A DNA stretch of 64,000 nt from Pseudomonas sp. 10S4 (GCF_034344865.1 NZ_CP133774.1:3100001-3164000); one strand, 5' to 3'. Positions 8,881 through 18,319 are shown, counted from the first letter of the stretch. Numbers and translations: made by a program. The notes: generated by a model from the letters alone, not told the origin.

Positions 8881-8892
8881 GCCCGAAATTCG

Positions 8893-9845
8893 TTACTGAT
8901 TGGCCTGATGTTCGAAAAAGGCCTTGGCTTCTTCCAGGTAGTCGCTGCGCCGTTCCGGGTCGAGCCAGTCGGCATATGACTGGTTGAGCCGGTCGTGGGG
9001 CAGGGTGCGCAGCAGTTGATTGATCTCGCTGATCGCTTGCCGGCCCTGAGGTGTTGCCGAGCAACCGATGTAGCCAGGCAGGTACTTGCCCGCACCCTTG
9101 ACCGGATAGAACGCTAGCTCGTCGTCGGCAATGTGTTCAATGCTGGCCCGGTAGCGGATTTCCGGCCAATAGCCCAGTACCATCTGCAGTCGGCCCAGGC
9201 GCTGCATCTGCAACAGACTTCCGAGCGCATCGTTTCCGTAGTGGGGCGTCAAAGCGCCGTCCGGCGCCTTTTGCAGCAGGGCGTCCAGGTAGGGGCCGTA
9301 ACTGCGTTCGGCAATTATTCCCACTCTGTTGTTGCCGCTGCTCAGCAGTGCGGGCAGATCGACTTCGCCGTCGACTAGATAAGGCGCCAGCGTTGATCGG
9401 AACTCCTGGCGGACCACAAGGCCATTAGTCACCGCCAGAAAAACCGGGGTGGAAAACACGATCCACTTTTCCCGTTCTTTGGTCCAGATCAGCGAGGGAT
9501 CGCATGTAAACGATTCTTCGTGGAGCATCTGCATGCCGCGCGCTCGGTTCACCCGCATCAGGGTGTGGTCGTATTGCGGCATACCCGCGATCAAAAGCGG
9601 CATCAGTTGGTCGATGACCCCCTGACTTTTTTCGGGCCTTCGAAGATCGTCATTGGCGGCAAGTCGCGCAACAGCCAGATCAAGTTCTCTTTTGGTTGTG
9701 CCCACGTGAATGACGCATGGCCTGCCAATAGTCCGATAAGCCCCACTGCACACCGGCGACGGGTGTGATGAAGGATGGATGAAATCAGGCGCTTCAGCTT
9801 AGATAGCCCCGTCTTCACGAAGTTTTGCGATCTGTCCCTCGTCAT
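8893..9845 (-). pseudogene. TIGR02285-type periplasmic solute-binding-like protein (frameshift)
   Basis: A periplasmic protein of the SBP_bac_3-like family often annotated TIGR02285, of unknown ligand. The N-terminal part is read in one frame, with a hydrophobic export segment (AVGLIGLLAGHASFTWAQ) then LIWLLRDLPPMTIFEGPKK. The rest, from SQGVIDQLMPLL to the C-terminus, is in another frame. The break is at 9627-9632: the coding strand has six A where seven would join the frames as GPKKSQGVIDQ. It is probably a homopolymer sequencing error. The start is uncertain; ATG at 9845 is the nearest upstream and overlaps the CoA-transferase end by 47 nt. About 317 residues if repaired. Confidence 0.7.
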
Positions 9846-10998
9846 ACCCAAGATCGTGAAGTACCTGCGCATTGTGTTCACCCAGCTGCGGTCCGACCCA
9901 TTCGGAAGTGCCGGGTGTCTCAGAGAGTTTCGGCACAATCCCTGGCATCTTGAAGTCCTTGCCGTCTGGCAGTTTGGCTTGGAGGAACATTTCCCGGGCC
10001 AGGTACTGCGGATCGCTGAACATGTCTTCGGCACTGAAAATCCGGCTGGCCGGTACCTCGGCCTGTTTCAATTGCCCGATCACGCTGTCGAGCGGCAGTG
10101 AATTGACCCAGCGATCAATGACCCCGTAAATCTCGTCGCGACGGCTGTCTCGGCCATCATTGCTGGCCAGCAACGGGTCGTTGGCCAAATCTTCGCGGCC
10201 GATAATCAGCATGAAACGTTTGAAAATCGCATCGCCATTGGCGCCGATCTGCACGTGTTTGCCATCAGCGCTGGTGTGAATGGAGGAGGGCGTGATGCCG
10301 GGCATGATGTTGCCGGTGCGTTCGCGGATGAAACCGAACACATCGAACTCCGGCACCATGCTTTCCATCATGGCGAAAATCGCTTCATACAGCGCCACAT
10401 CCACCACTTGGCCCAGACCGCCGTTCACCTCGCGATGACGCAAGGCCATCAACGCGCCGATCACGCCCCAGAGCGCGGCAATCGAATCGCCGATAGAAAT
10501 CCCGGTGCGCACCGGTGGCCGGTCTTCGAACCCGGTGATATAGCGCAGGCCGCCCATGGATTCACCGACCGCGCCAAACCCAGGTTGGTCTTTCATCGGC
10601 CCGGTCTGGCCGAAACCCGAGAGGCGCACCATCACCAGTTTCGGGTTCAGCGCGTGCAGGACCTCCCAGCCCAACCCGAGTTTTTCCAGCACGCCAGGGC
10701 GGAAATTCTCGATCAGGATGTCGGCTTCGCTGAGCAGTTTTTTCAGAATGGCCAGGCCATCGGGGTGCTTGAGGTTCAGGGTCAGGGACTTCTTGTTTCG
10801 TGCCTGGACGAACCACCACAGCGAAGTGCCTTCATACAATTTGCGCCATTTGCGCAACGGATCACCGCCGTCCGGGGATTCGATCTTGATCACTTCGGCG
10901 CCGAACTCACCGCAAATGCGCGAGGCAAACGGCCCGGCAATCAACGTACCCAATTCGATGACTTTCAGACCTGAGAGCGGTTTTCCGGTGAATGGCAT
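9799..10998 (-). CDS. Class III CoA-transferase (CaiB/BaiF family)
   Basis: A 399-residue family III acyl-CoA transferase, which moves CoA between organic acids through an aspartyl-CoA intermediate. Family features are GLKVIELGTLIAGPFASRICGEFGAEVIKIE at the start, the block RNKKSLTLNLKHPDG, and ENFRPGVLEKLGL. The catalytic Asp probably lies in the block GDSIAALWGVIGALMAL. The substrate cannot be told from sequence. It is divergent from the yaeQ-like gene, and its own promoter must lie in 10999-11144. The next gene on this strand overlaps its 3' end. Confidence 0.88.
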   Translation of the reverse strand: MPFTGKPLSGLKVIELGTLIAGPFASRICGEFGAEVIKIESPDGGDPLRKWRKLYEGTSLWWFVQARNKKSLTLNLKHPDGLAILKKLLSEADILIENFRPGVLEKLGLGWEVLHALNPKLVMVRLSGFGQTGPMKDQPGFGAVGESMGGLRYITGFEDRPPVRTGISIGDSIAALWGVIGALMALRHREVNGGLGQVVDVALYEAIFAMMESMVPEFDVFGFIRERTGNIMPGITPSSIHTSADGKHVQIGANGDAIFKRFMLIIGREDLANDPLLASNDGRDSRRDEIYGVIDRWVNSLPLDSVIGQLKQAEVPASRIFSAEDMFSDPQYLAREMFLQAKLPDGKDFKMPGIVPKLSETPGTSEWVGPQLGEHNAQVLHDLGYDEGQIAKLREDGAI

Positions 10999-11144
10999 GA
11001 CGGATCCTGTAGGACAAAGGGCGATCGATAGAGCGTTTTAACATAGCCGCGTGTCAGTCGCCCAAGGTTGATGGTCGTCAATTCGTTGATTGCCTACCGC
11101 ATCGGTTAGACTTGCCGCCTTTCCTCGTATCAAGAAGCCCGTTC

Positions 11145-11687
11145 ATGGCCCAGCCGTCCACGACCTACAAGTTTGAACTGAACCTTACCGACCTCGACCG
11201 CAGCGTCTACGAGAGCGTGAAGCAGACCATCGCCCGTCACCCTTCGGAAACCGAAGAGCGCATGACCGTGCGCCTGCTGGCCTACGCCTTCTGGTACAAC
11301 GAGCAACTGTCGTTTGGTCGCGGTCTGTCAGACGTGGATGAACCGGCCCTGTGGGAAAAGAGCCTGGATGACCGTGTCCTGCACTGGATCGAAGTCGGCC
11401 AGCCGGATGCCGATCGCCTGACCTGGTGTTCGCGTCGCACCGAACGCACCAGCCTGCTGGCCTACGGCAGCCTGCGTGTCTGGGAAACCAAAGTGATCCC
11501 GGCGATCAAGAACCTGAAAAACGTGCACATCGCCGCCGTGCCGCAAGACGTGCTGGAAACCCTGGCCAAGGACATGCCCCGCGTTATCAAGTGGGACGTG
11601 ATGATCAGCGAAGGGACGATTTTCGTCACCGATGACCGTGGTCAGCACGAAGTCCAGTTGCAGTGGCTGAGCGGCGAGCGCGGCTGA
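11145..11687 (+). CDS. yaeQ: YaeQ family protein
   Basis: A 180-residue protein with a YaeQ N-terminus (MAQPSTTYKFELNLTDLDR) and the blocks ETEERMTVRLLAYAFWYNEQ and HWIEVGQPDADRLTWCSRR. The family is related in fold to PD-(D/E)XK nucleases, and in E. coli YaeQ was linked to suppression of RfaH loss; the true role is unclear. The E-x-G-Q/D pattern (IEVGQPD) resembles a nuclease-like core. The start at 11145 gives the family N-terminus; an in-frame ATG at 11112 is unlikely. recJ follows after 66 nt on the same strand. Confidence 0.85.
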   Translation: MAQPSTTYKFELNLTDLDRSVYESVKQTIARHPSETEERMTVRLLAYAFWYNEQLSFGRGLSDVDEPALWEKSLDDRVLHWIEVGQPDADRLTWCSRRTERTSLLAYGSLRVWETKVIPAIKNLKNVHIAAVPQDVLETLAKDMPRVIKWDVMISEGTIFVTDDRGQHEVQLQWLSGERG

Positions 11688-11753
11688 TTTTTCGCCGCCC
11701 GTTCGCGTTATCCGGTTTTATCCTACGTATTCAAGAGAAGCACCTGTCACCCC

Positions 11754-13463
11754 ATGCGCATCGAACCTCGCCTGTTGCCCGACACCCTGCCATTCCTCGG
11801 TGATCTGCCGCCACTGCTGACCCGCCTGTACGCGGCGCGTGGCGTGCAGAACGAGGCTGAACTGGACAAGAGCCTGGCGCGGCTGATTCCGTTCCAGCAG
11901 CTCAAAGGCATCGACGCGGCGGTGGATCTGCTGGTGACGGCACTGGAACAGCGTCAGCGGATTCTGATCGTCGGCGACTTCGACGCCGATGGCGCCACGG
12001 CCAGTACCGTCGGTGTGCTTGGCCTGCGACTGTTGGGCGCGGCTCACGTCGATTATCTGGTGCCGAACCGTTTCGAGTACGGCTACGGCCTGACCCCGGA
12101 AATCGTCGAAGTGGCGCTGACCCGCACGCCGCAACTGCTGATCACCGTGGACAACGGCATCTCCAGCGTCGAAGGCGTGGCCGCGGCGAAAAAGGCCGGG
12201 CTCAAGGTATTGGTCACCGACCACCACTTGCCCGGCGATGAACTGCCGCTGGCCGATGCAATCGTTAACCCGAACCAGCCCGGTTGCGAGTTTCCGAGCA
12301 AGGCGCTGGCCGGTGTCGGGGTGATTTTCTACGTGCTGATGGCCCTGCGCGCGCGCTTGCGCAATCTGGGCTGGTACGAGAGCAAGCCGCAGCCGAACAT
12401 CGGCGAGTTGCTGGACCTGGTGGCACTGGGCAGCGTCGCCGACGTGGTGCCGCTGGATGCGAACAACCGCATCCTGGTGCACCAAGGCCTGGAACGGATT
12501 CGCGCCGGCCGCGCTCGGCCGGGGATCAAAGCGATCCTCGAAGTCGCCAAGCGTGACCATGCACGCATCACTTCAACAGATTTGGGTTTTATCGTCGGCC
12601 CACGCCTGAACGCGGCGGGACGCCTGGATGACATGAGCCTGGGCATCGAATGCCTGCTCACCGAAGACGCTGCCGGTGCCCGAGAAATGGCGGCCCAGCT
12701 CGACGGCATGAATCAGGACCGCAAATCCATCGAGCAGGGCATGCAGCGTGAGGCGCTGGCCCAGCTCAAGGATTTGCCGGTGGAATCGATGCCGTTCGGC
12801 TTGTGCCTGTTCGATCCCGAGTGGCACCAAGGTGTCATCGGCATCCTCGCCTCGCGTATGAAAGAACGCTATTTCCGTCCGACGATTGCCTTTGCCGATG
12901 CCGGCGATGGCTTGCTCAAGGGCTCGGGACGTTCGGTTCAGGGCTTCCATATTCGCGACGCCTTGAGCGTGGTGGCGGCGCAGCATCCGAATCTGATCAG
13001 CAAATACGGCGGCCACGCGATGGCGGCGGGTTTGACGTTGCCGGAAGCGAATTTTCCGCTGTTCGCCGAGGCCTTTGACGCTGAAGTGCGTAGGCAACTT
13101 CGCGAAGAAGACCTGACCGGTCGCCTGCTGTCGGACGGCACGTTGGCGGTCGAAGAGTTTCACCTGGAACTGGCCCGCGCCCTGCGCCACGCCGGACCTT
13201 GGGGGCAGCACTTCCCTGAACCGCTGTTTCACGGGGTGTTCCAATTAGTCGAGCAGCGGGTGGTCGGCGAGCGGCACCTCAAAGTGGTGCTGAAAAGTGA
13301 GTGTGGCTCGGTGAAGCTGGATGGCATTGCCTTCGGGATTGACCGCGATATCTGGCCGAATCCGACCATCAAATGGGTGGAATTGGCCTACAAGCTCGAC
13401 CTCAACGAGTTTCGTGGGAACGAGACGGTGCAGTTGATGATTGCCCACATCGAACCTCGCTAA
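11754..13463 (+). CDS. recJ: RecJ, single-strand-specific 5'-3' exonuclease
   Basis: DHH-superfamily exonuclease used in RecF-pathway recombination, mismatch repair and base excision repair. The 569-residue length is normal. Metal-binding and catalytic motifs are visible: DFDADG (motif I), DNGIS (motif II), TDHH (motif III), ALGSVADVVPL (motif IV), and GGHAMAAG in the DHHA1 domain. A C-terminal OB-fold region ends the protein. ATG at 11754 gives the usual beginning MRIEPRLLP. Confidence 0.96.
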   Translation: MRIEPRLLPDTLPFLGDLPPLLTRLYAARGVQNEAELDKSLARLIPFQQLKGIDAAVDLLVTALEQRQRILIVGDFDADGATASTVGVLGLRLLGAAHVDYLVPNRFEYGYGLTPEIVEVALTRTPQLLITVDNGISSVEGVAAAKKAGLKVLVTDHHLPGDELPLADAIVNPNQPGCEFPSKALAGVGVIFYVLMALRARLRNLGWYESKPQPNIGELLDLVALGSVADVVPLDANNRILVHQGLERIRAGRARPGIKAILEVAKRDHARITSTDLGFIVGPRLNAAGRLDDMSLGIECLLTEDAAGAREMAAQLDGMNQDRKSIEQGMQREALAQLKDLPVESMPFGLCLFDPEWHQGVIGILASRMKERYFRPTIAFADAGDGLLKGSGRSVQGFHIRDALSVVAAQHPNLISKYGGHAMAAGLTLPEANFPLFAEAFDAEVRRQLREEDLTGRLLSDGTLAVEEFHLELARALRHAGPWGQHFPEPLFHGVFQLVEQRVVGERHLKVVLKSECGSVKLDGIAFGIDRDIWPNPTIKWVELAYKLDLNEFRGNETVQLMIAHIEPR

Positions 13464-13478
13464 TCGCTGACAGCTATT

Positions 13479-13609
13479 GTGGCGAGGGAGCTTGCTCCCG
13501 CCGGGCTGCGCAGCAGCCCCAAAACCTGCAATCGAATTTCGCCAGACACACCACGCAGGATGGTTTACGACTGCTGCGCAGCCGAGCGGGAGCAAGCTCC
13601 CTCGCCACA
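13479..13609. repeat. Family B intergenic palindromic element, copy 2
   Basis: Arms TGTGGCGAGGGAGCTTGCTC and its inverse complement (GAGCAAGCTCCCTCGCCACA), with inner GCTGCGCAGCAGCCCC and CTGCTGCGCAGCCG. It lies in the 356-nt recJ-oxidoreductase gap. The remaining part (13610-13819) shows no further repeat or gene and presumably carries the oxidoreductase promoter. Confidence 0.8.
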
Positions 13610-13819
13610 GGTTCGCGTTGACCTCGAATTTGGGGTGTTTCATTTCTTGAACCCTCCCTCATCCCCCGTTGTCGACTAGGCTCTAAGCACTGCTTGATTG
13701 GCCTTGTGACGTCTTGTCGAATTTTTTGCCCGCGGGGGCGGGTGCTGCACCTTTTCCTGTCACTCGTCGACTTTTCAAACAGAACCCTGGAGCCTGCCCA
13801 CTGATTCGAGAGGTGCCCC

Positions 13820-14926
13820 ATGAGTCTGCTGCTTGAACCCTATACCCTTCGCCAATTGACCCTGCTCAATCGCATTGCCGTATCGCCGATGTGTCAGTAC
13901 TCCAGCGTTGATGGCCTGGCGAATGACTGGCACCTGGTCCACCTTGGCAGCCGCGCGGTTGGCGGGGCCGGTCTGATTTTTACCGAGGCCACGGCGGTGA
14001 CTGCCGAGGGTCGCATCACCGCCGAGGACCTCGGCCTGTGGAATGACGAACAGATCGAACCGCTGCAACGCATCACCCGCTTTATTGCGGCCCAAGGTGC
14101 GATAGCTGGCATTCAACTGGCCCACGCCGGGCGCAAGGCCAGCACTCATCGGCCGTGGCTTGGCAAGCATGGCAGCCTCAAACCGGATGATGGCGGCTGG
14201 ACTCCGGTCGGTCCTTCGCCGATTGCATTCGACCCACAACACACCGCGCCTAAACAACTGGATGAAGGGCAGATCGCTGAAGTCATTCAGGCGTTCGTCG
14301 AGGCGGCAAAACGCTCACTGACCGCCGGTTTCAAAGTGGTCGAGATCCACGCTGCTCACGGTTATCTGCTGCATCAATTTCTGTCGCCCCTGAGTAATCA
14401 GCGCCGTGATCAGTACGGTGGCTCGTTCGAAAATCGCATCCGGCTGGTGCTGCAAGTCACCGAAGCGGTGCGCGCGATCTGGCCTGAAGAGTTGCCGTTG
14501 TTTGTGCGGGTATCAGCCACCGATTGGGTGGAAGATGGTTGGAATCCGGATGAAACCGTGGAGTTGGCGCGACGCCTCAAGGACTTGGGCGTGGACTTGA
14601 TCGACGTGTCGTCGGGCGGTACGGCGGCCAACGCGGAAATTCCGATAGGGCCGGGTTACCAAACCCGCTTCGCCGAACGGGTGCGCAAGGAGTCAGGTAT
14701 CGCCACGGGCACGGTAGGAATGATTACCGAGCCGGCGCAGGCTGAGCACATTCTGCGGACCTGTCAGGCCGACATTATCTTCCTGGCTCGGGAGCTGCTG
14801 CGTGATCCGTACTGGCCGCTGCACGCCGATGATGATCTGGGCGGGCGCAAGGCTGTTTGGCCGGCGCAGTATCAGCGGGCGACGCATCGGGATCAGCCGA
14901 TTCATGAGTCGGATTTGCGCGACTGA
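13820..14926 (+). CDS. Old Yellow Enzyme family NADH:flavin oxidoreductase (YqjM type)
   Basis: A 368-residue FMN ene-reductase that reduces activated C=C bonds or nitro compounds with NAD(P)H. It belongs to the thermophilic-like/YqjM subclass: C25 in SPMCQYS (the redox-tuning cysteine of this class), HAGRKAS, and the substrate-binding H177/H180 pair with the nearby Tyr in EIHAAHGYLLHQFLSPLSN. DQYGGSFENR and the C-terminal FLARELLRDPYW block are also typical. The natural substrate is unknown. It is a monocistronic unit closed by a hairpin shared with the convergent opgD. Confidence 0.9.
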   Translation: MSLLLEPYTLRQLTLLNRIAVSPMCQYSSVDGLANDWHLVHLGSRAVGGAGLIFTEATAVTAEGRITAEDLGLWNDEQIEPLQRITRFIAAQGAIAGIQLAHAGRKASTHRPWLGKHGSLKPDDGGWTPVGPSPIAFDPQHTAPKQLDEGQIAEVIQAFVEAAKRSLTAGFKVVEIHAAHGYLLHQFLSPLSNQRRDQYGGSFENRIRLVLQVTEAVRAIWPEELPLFVRVSATDWVEDGWNPDETVELARRLKDLGVDLIDVSSGGTAANAEIPIGPGYQTRFAERVRKESGIATGTVGMITEPAQAEHILRTCQADIIFLARELLRDPYWPLHADDDLGGRKAVWPAQYQRATHRDQPIHESDLRD

Positions 14927-14945
14927 GTGAAGCTGTAGAAACAAA

Positions 14946-14976
14946 AAAAGCTCCGGTCAGGTTGATCGGGGCTTTT
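14946..14976. terminator. Bidirectional terminator between the oxidoreductase gene and opgD
   Basis: AAAAGCTCCG pairs with CGGGGCTTTT over 10 bp with one G-U pair. The A-run on the left and T-run on the right let it act on both strands. It lies between the convergent 13820 gene and opgD. Confidence 0.75.
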
Positions 14977-15016
14977 GAGTTTCTATGCGGGGATTTTGGT
15001 TGTCTGTAAGGCCGTC

Positions 15017-15091
15017 TTCGCGAGCAAGCCCGCTCCCACAGTGGATTTGTGGTGTACACACAACCAATGTGGGAGCGGGCTTGCTCGCGAA
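15017..15091. repeat. Family A REP inverted pair
   Basis: TTCGCGAGCAAGCCCGCTCC...CA, a spacer of 26 nt, then the inverse complement TGTGGGAGCGGGCTTGCTCG...CGAA. It lies just downstream of the opgD stop codon, so a transcript would fold into a long hairpin. Confidence 0.85.
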
Positions 15092-15118
15092 GGGGCCGGA
15101 TCAGCCGACCCTTTACCC

Positions 15119-16744
15119 TCAGGTGTACTTACGCTTATCCGGCGCCGGCGGGAAATACTGGTACAACCAGGTTTCACTCAACGTCCGGTCATGGGTGCGA
15201 ATAAACAACCGCAGTTCCACCGGTGCGACGCTGTCATTAGTCGGGTACCAGTCAAACGTAATCCGGTAACCCTTGATGTCATCGAGCACCAGCACGTTGA
15301 AGTCCTTTACCTCGCCATTCGAGCAATTGACCACCGGTTCGATCGCTGCACCCTCCGGCAAGCGGTCCAGGCCGCCGCCAGTGAAGTCCACGGCAAACCG
15401 GCGGGCCCAGACTTCCGGGTAGTGCTCGCCCGGCGCCCAGCCTTCAACGAAGCCGCCCATGCCCGAACGAGTCGCGTTGACCCGCGCCAGCGGCGTGCCG
15501 ACCGGCGGCAGGGCGCTCCAGTAGAGCTTGTAGCCGTAATTCAGCGAATCACCGGCCGCTACAGGCTTCTTCGGCGTCCAGAACGCGACGATGTTATCCA
15601 GGGTCTCGCCGGTCGTAGGAATTTCCAGCAGATCGATAGAGCCTTCGCCCCACGCGGTTGTAGGTTCTACCCACAGGCTCGGGCGTTTGCTGTACCAGTC
15701 GACGGTGTCTTGATAGCTGGCGAACTCGTGATCGGTCTGCACCAGGCCGAAACCTTTCGGGTCGGTGTCGGCGAAGGCGTTGAACTGCAAGGTCGCCGGG
15801 TTGTTCAGCGGACGGCAGATCCACTCGCCGTTACCGCGCCACATGGCCAGTCGATCGGAGTCGTGGATTTGCGGGTGAATGGTGTCGCACATGCGCCGCT
15901 CGTGGGTGCCGCAGCTGAACATGCTGGTCATCGGCGCGATGCCCAGTTGTTCGATGGCCGTGCGGGCATTGATGTGCGCGTCGATGGCCATGACCACCTG
16001 ATTGGCCTGGCAATCGATGTCGAAACGGTAGGCGCCGGTAGCGCTCGGCGAATCGAGCAGGGCGTAGACCACGAAGCGGGTGCTGTCCTTGTCCGGCGTC
16101 TCGAACCAGAATTTGGTGAAGTCCGGGAATTCCTCACGTTTCTTGGCATAGGTATCGATTGCCAGACCGCGAGCCGACAGACCGTACTGGCCAGAGGCGT
16201 CTACAGCGCGGAAATAGCTGGCGCCGAGGAAGGACAGCACATCGTGCTTGTCCAGTTCCGGGGCCTTGAACAGCTTGAACCCGGAGAAGCCCAGGTCGCC
16301 GGTGAGCTGCTTGGTGTCGACCGTGGTTTTTTCATAGTTGAAGAGCGACGGGCGGAAATGCACTTCCCGCGCCTGACGTGTCTTGGGGTCGACGCTGTAC
16401 ATGCGCACGGGTTGCTTAAAGCCCATGCCGACATGGAAAAACTGCACATCCAGCTGACCGTTCAACTCGTTCCACAGCGAGTGCTTGCCGTCGTACTGAA
16501 TCGCATTGAAGTTCTGCGGCGTCATGGTCGCCAGTGTCGGCGGCAGCACCTGCTTGGTGTCCTGATAGCGACTGGTGGCGAGCTGTTTGGCCTGGATCTT
16601 CAGTGCTTCGAAGTCGAACGCCTGCGCGTCGCCGTCAGCCGCGCCATTCCCGGCCCAGGCGCGTGCGGCCAAAAGGCCGGAGGCCGACAGACCAGTGTAG
16701 GCAGCGATGGCCATGGATGCTTTGAGCAAATTCCTGCGGTGCAT
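15119..16744 (-). CDS. opgD: Glucan biosynthesis protein D (OpgD/MdoD)
   Basis: Periplasmic protein that shapes osmoregulated periplasmic glucans, working with the OpgGH pathway. The 541-residue product starts with a twin-arginine signal ([19 protein letters not shown]...ARAWAG), as expected for OpgD, followed by the OpgG/OpgD beta-sandwich domain: [14 protein letters not shown], the [18 protein letters not shown] region, and the [23 protein letters not shown] region. The ATG at 16744 is chosen because it starts the Tat signal and AGG lies upstream; the longer open frame to 16915 has no family similarity. Monocistronic. Confidence 0.93.
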   Translation of the reverse strand: MHRRNLLKASMAIAAYTGLSASGLLAARAWAGNGAADGDAQAFDFEALKIQAKQLATSRYQDTKQVLPPTLATMTPQNFNAIQYDGKHSLWNELNGQLDVQFFHVGMGFKQPVRMYSVDPKTRQAREVHFRPSLFNYEKTTVDTKQLTGDLGFSGFKLFKAPELDKHDVLSFLGASYFRAVDASGQYGLSARGLAIDTYAKKREEFPDFTKFWFETPDKDSTRFVVYALLDSPSATGAYRFDIDCQANQVVMAIDAHINARTAIEQLGIAPMTSMFSCGTHERRMCDTIHPQIHDSDRLAMWRGNGEWICRPLNNPATLQFNAFADTDPKGFGLVQTDHEFASYQDTVDWYSKRPSLWVEPTTAWGEGSIDLLEIPTTGETLDNIVAFWTPKKPVAAGDSLNYGYKLYWSALPPVGTPLARVNATRSGMGGFVEGWAPGEHYPEVWARRFAVDFTGGGLDRLPEGAAIEPVVNCSNGEVKDFNVLVLDDIKGYRITFDWYPTNDSVAPVELRLFIRTHDRTLSETWLYQYFPPAPDKRKYT

Positions 16745-17154
16745 AAGTACAACCTGTCGTGAACAATCCCGCGCCGTTCCTGGCACTGCTGGATCAAAAA
16801 TGGAGGTTCGGACATGCCTTCGGCCAAACGCAACGGACTTTAAACAGATGCCAAATAGCTTAAACCGTTCGGTTACAGAGAAAAAATGATTGATAGCACA
16901 ACGATGTTGCAGCAATGAAACTAGAAGTCTCGGTTAGCGTTTCCCACAGTACTTTCTGATTTATAGGGCATTTCTGCTTTTTTCGACTAATTACTCTAAA
17001 AACCACTTTTCAGCGCCGATTAAGTTCCTATTCTATGGACATGACCGGTTTCGGCCCTTCAGGCCGGTGGGTTCAGCAGGCACAAAGCGCCTGCTGAAAG
17101 TAGCAGGGCGATGCGGTTTTCTGGAGTTTTTTGACGTATAGAAGGACATCGTCC
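16745..17154. other. 410-nt intergenic region with two leader hairpins
   Basis: Divergent region between opgD (minus) and a small ORF (plus). The part up to about 17000 is A+T-rich and probably holds promoters. Close to the small ORF are two hairpins: ACCGG...CCGGT at about 17044-17067 and a perfect 10-bp stem TTCAGCAGGC / GCCTGCTGAA at 17072-17081 and 17089-17098. No further coding sequence was found. Confidence 0.55.
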
Positions 17155-17340
17155 ATGTCGAAAGTACAAGGCATCACCGAACTGTTAGGAATCTTCCCGT
17201 GCCTGGCGTCCGGGCGGCGTAGGCGGCGGCTCAATTCGGAGGAAATGAAGTTGGTGGAACGGTATCGAGAGTTGTCGGAGAGCGACCGGATTGCGATGCG
17301 GTATCTGGTGGATGCGATGAGGAGTGTTTCGCGGTTTTGA
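17155..17340 (+). CDS. Small conserved hypothetical protein, 61 aa
   Basis: Starts MSKVQGITELLGIFPCLASG, then an arginine cluster (GRRRRRL) and a helical C-terminal half (MKLVERYRELSESDRIAMRYLVDAM). The first part is mildly hydrophobic and the second looks like an amphipathic helix. I do not recognise a named family; I believe similar short ORFs occur in other pseudomonads. A hairpin-rich leader lies directly upstream. An alternative upstream start (17131) has no support. Confidence 0.55.
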   Translation: MSKVQGITELLGIFPCLASGRRRRRLNSEEMKLVERYRELSESDRIAMRYLVDAMRSVSRF

Positions 17341-17406
17341 GCGGCATACCAAGGGGCGGACTATGAAGTCTGCCCCTTTTACATTTTTCAGACACACCAG
17401 AATCCC

Positions 17407-17496
17407 TGTGGGAGCGGGCTTGCTCGCGAAGAGGGCGTGTCAGTCGACATTGATAGTGATTGACCCACCGCATTCGCGAGCAAGCCCGCTCCCACA
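17407..17496. repeat. Family A REP inverted pair
   Basis: TGTGGGAGCGGGCTTGCTCG...CGAA, a spacer of about 42 nt, then TTCGCGAGCAAGCCCGCTCC...CACA. It lies between the small ORF and the convergent BRO-N gene. Confidence 0.85.
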
Positions 17497-17517
17497 GGTT
17501 TTGCATTTACCTGACCC

Positions 17518-18021
17518 TCAACTGCAAGTGCCCATGATCTTGAATGGTCTCTGTACCTGCATCAGATCTGGCATGTCGCGCCACTTGATCCAGGCTTGAT
17601 GCTGCCAGTGCAGTAGCGGCACCGAGATGCCGGCCCACTGCAATGAGGTCAGGCTCGGAATGTTATCCACAGACGCCGCGTTTGAATCGCGCAGCATGGG
17701 GATGACTTCGTTGCTCAACCACTGGCGCAGGTTTCGGTTTTCCGGGATGAAATGGTGGACCAGCAAGGCATACATTCCTGATTCGCTTACCATCAGTGAT
17801 TCTACGGTGTTGCCGCTTTTGAGTAGCCGGACAGTCCGGCGCTGATCAGGATCGAGTTTCAGGGTAAGGCGTTCGTCCATCGGGCGACCCATCAGGCGAC
17901 CGAGGTCATGCACGCAGGACCAGGCTTGGTTGTCTTGCATGAGTGCGTGGAGGAAGCGGTTGTGGCGGGTGAAGACGGTTGGGATGAAATGAGGCGGTAT
18001 TTCAGACGTGTGCTTGAGCAT
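17518..18021 (-). CDS. BRO-N domain protein, phage antirepressor-like
   Basis: A 167-residue protein with one BRO-N domain, the DNA-binding module of phage antirepressors. Typical are the start (FIPTVFTRHNRFLHALMQDN), a RLLKSGNTVESLMVSESGMYAL core and the block LRQWLSNEVIPMLRD. Nearly no C-terminal domain follows (about 50 residues, ILLHWQH-type tail), so it is shorter than Ant proteins with a KilA-C or ANT domain. ATG at 18021 is preferred over 18054 because the family similarity begins there. It has no other prophage genes beside it. The structured element directly upstream resembles a C4 antisense RNA, which controls ant in phages P1 and P7. Confidence 0.75.
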   Translation of the reverse strand: MLKHTSEIPPHFIPTVFTRHNRFLHALMQDNQAWSCVHDLGRLMGRPMDERLTLKLDPDQRRTVRLLKSGNTVESLMVSESGMYALLVHHFIPENRNLRQWLSNEVIPMLRDSNAASVDNIPSLTSLQWAGISVPLLHWQHQAWIKWRDMPDLMQVQRPFKIMGTCS

Positions 18022-18046
18022 TTTTCGACTCCATGTTGAAAAGGGA

Positions 18047-18155
18047 GCCGCCACTAATCCTTCGACAGATTATGGGTGGCGGACCGTGCGGCGTTCGAAG
18101 TCGGAACATTCTCGATCAACACGGAAAAGCCGAGAGGCCCGCGCCACACGGCCCA
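18047..18155 (-). ncRNA. Candidate C4-type antisense RNA upstream of the BRO-N gene
   Basis: Read on the minus strand, the region has a long stem with CCGCCAC (18076-18082) pairing GTGGCGG (18048-18054) and inside it TAATC / GATTA. A second long-range pairing joins CCGTG (18120-18124 region) with CACGG (18084-18088). It also contains the segments GGCCTCTCGG, TTTTCCGTGTTGA and CGACTTCGAACGCCGCACGG, which I recall from C4 RNAs and their bacterial relatives. The position just 5' of an antirepressor gene on the same strand fits the P1 arrangement. The assignment rests on memory of the motif plus context, not on a covariance-model search. Confidence 0.5.
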
Positions 18156-18290
18156 CCATAAAGTGAAGCTGAAAGGCAAAAATTGCCCCAGTTCATATGG
18201 GGGGCGGATACGCCATGTTGATAGTGTTTCGGCTTCGACCCCGGGTCGCTGATTTGGCAGCGACGAGGTAAAGCCTATCGTTCAGGCGCT

Positions 18291-18319
18291 CGCGGCGCCA
18301 AGTCTACTCTGGCGCCGCG
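18291..18319. other. Perfect 10-bp hairpin upstream of the AAA15 operon
   Basis: CGCGGCGCCA and TGGCGCCGCG flank a 9-nt loop. No T-run follows on either strand, so it need not be a terminator. It sits between the BRO-N/C4 unit and the AAA15 gene, about 140 nt before the latter's start. A smaller hairpin (GTCGCT / AGCGAC) lies at 18245-18264. The rest of 18156-18460 shows no gene. Confidence 0.5.

Noticed and set aside
14975..16762. 595-residue plus-strand frame across opgD
   Set aside because: Complement of opgD; low-complexity Arg/Ala composition and no motif.
18047..18155. tRNA or tmRNA-like fold upstream of the BRO-N gene
   Set aside because: No acceptor stem with CCA and no anticodon arm; the C4-like motif explains it better.
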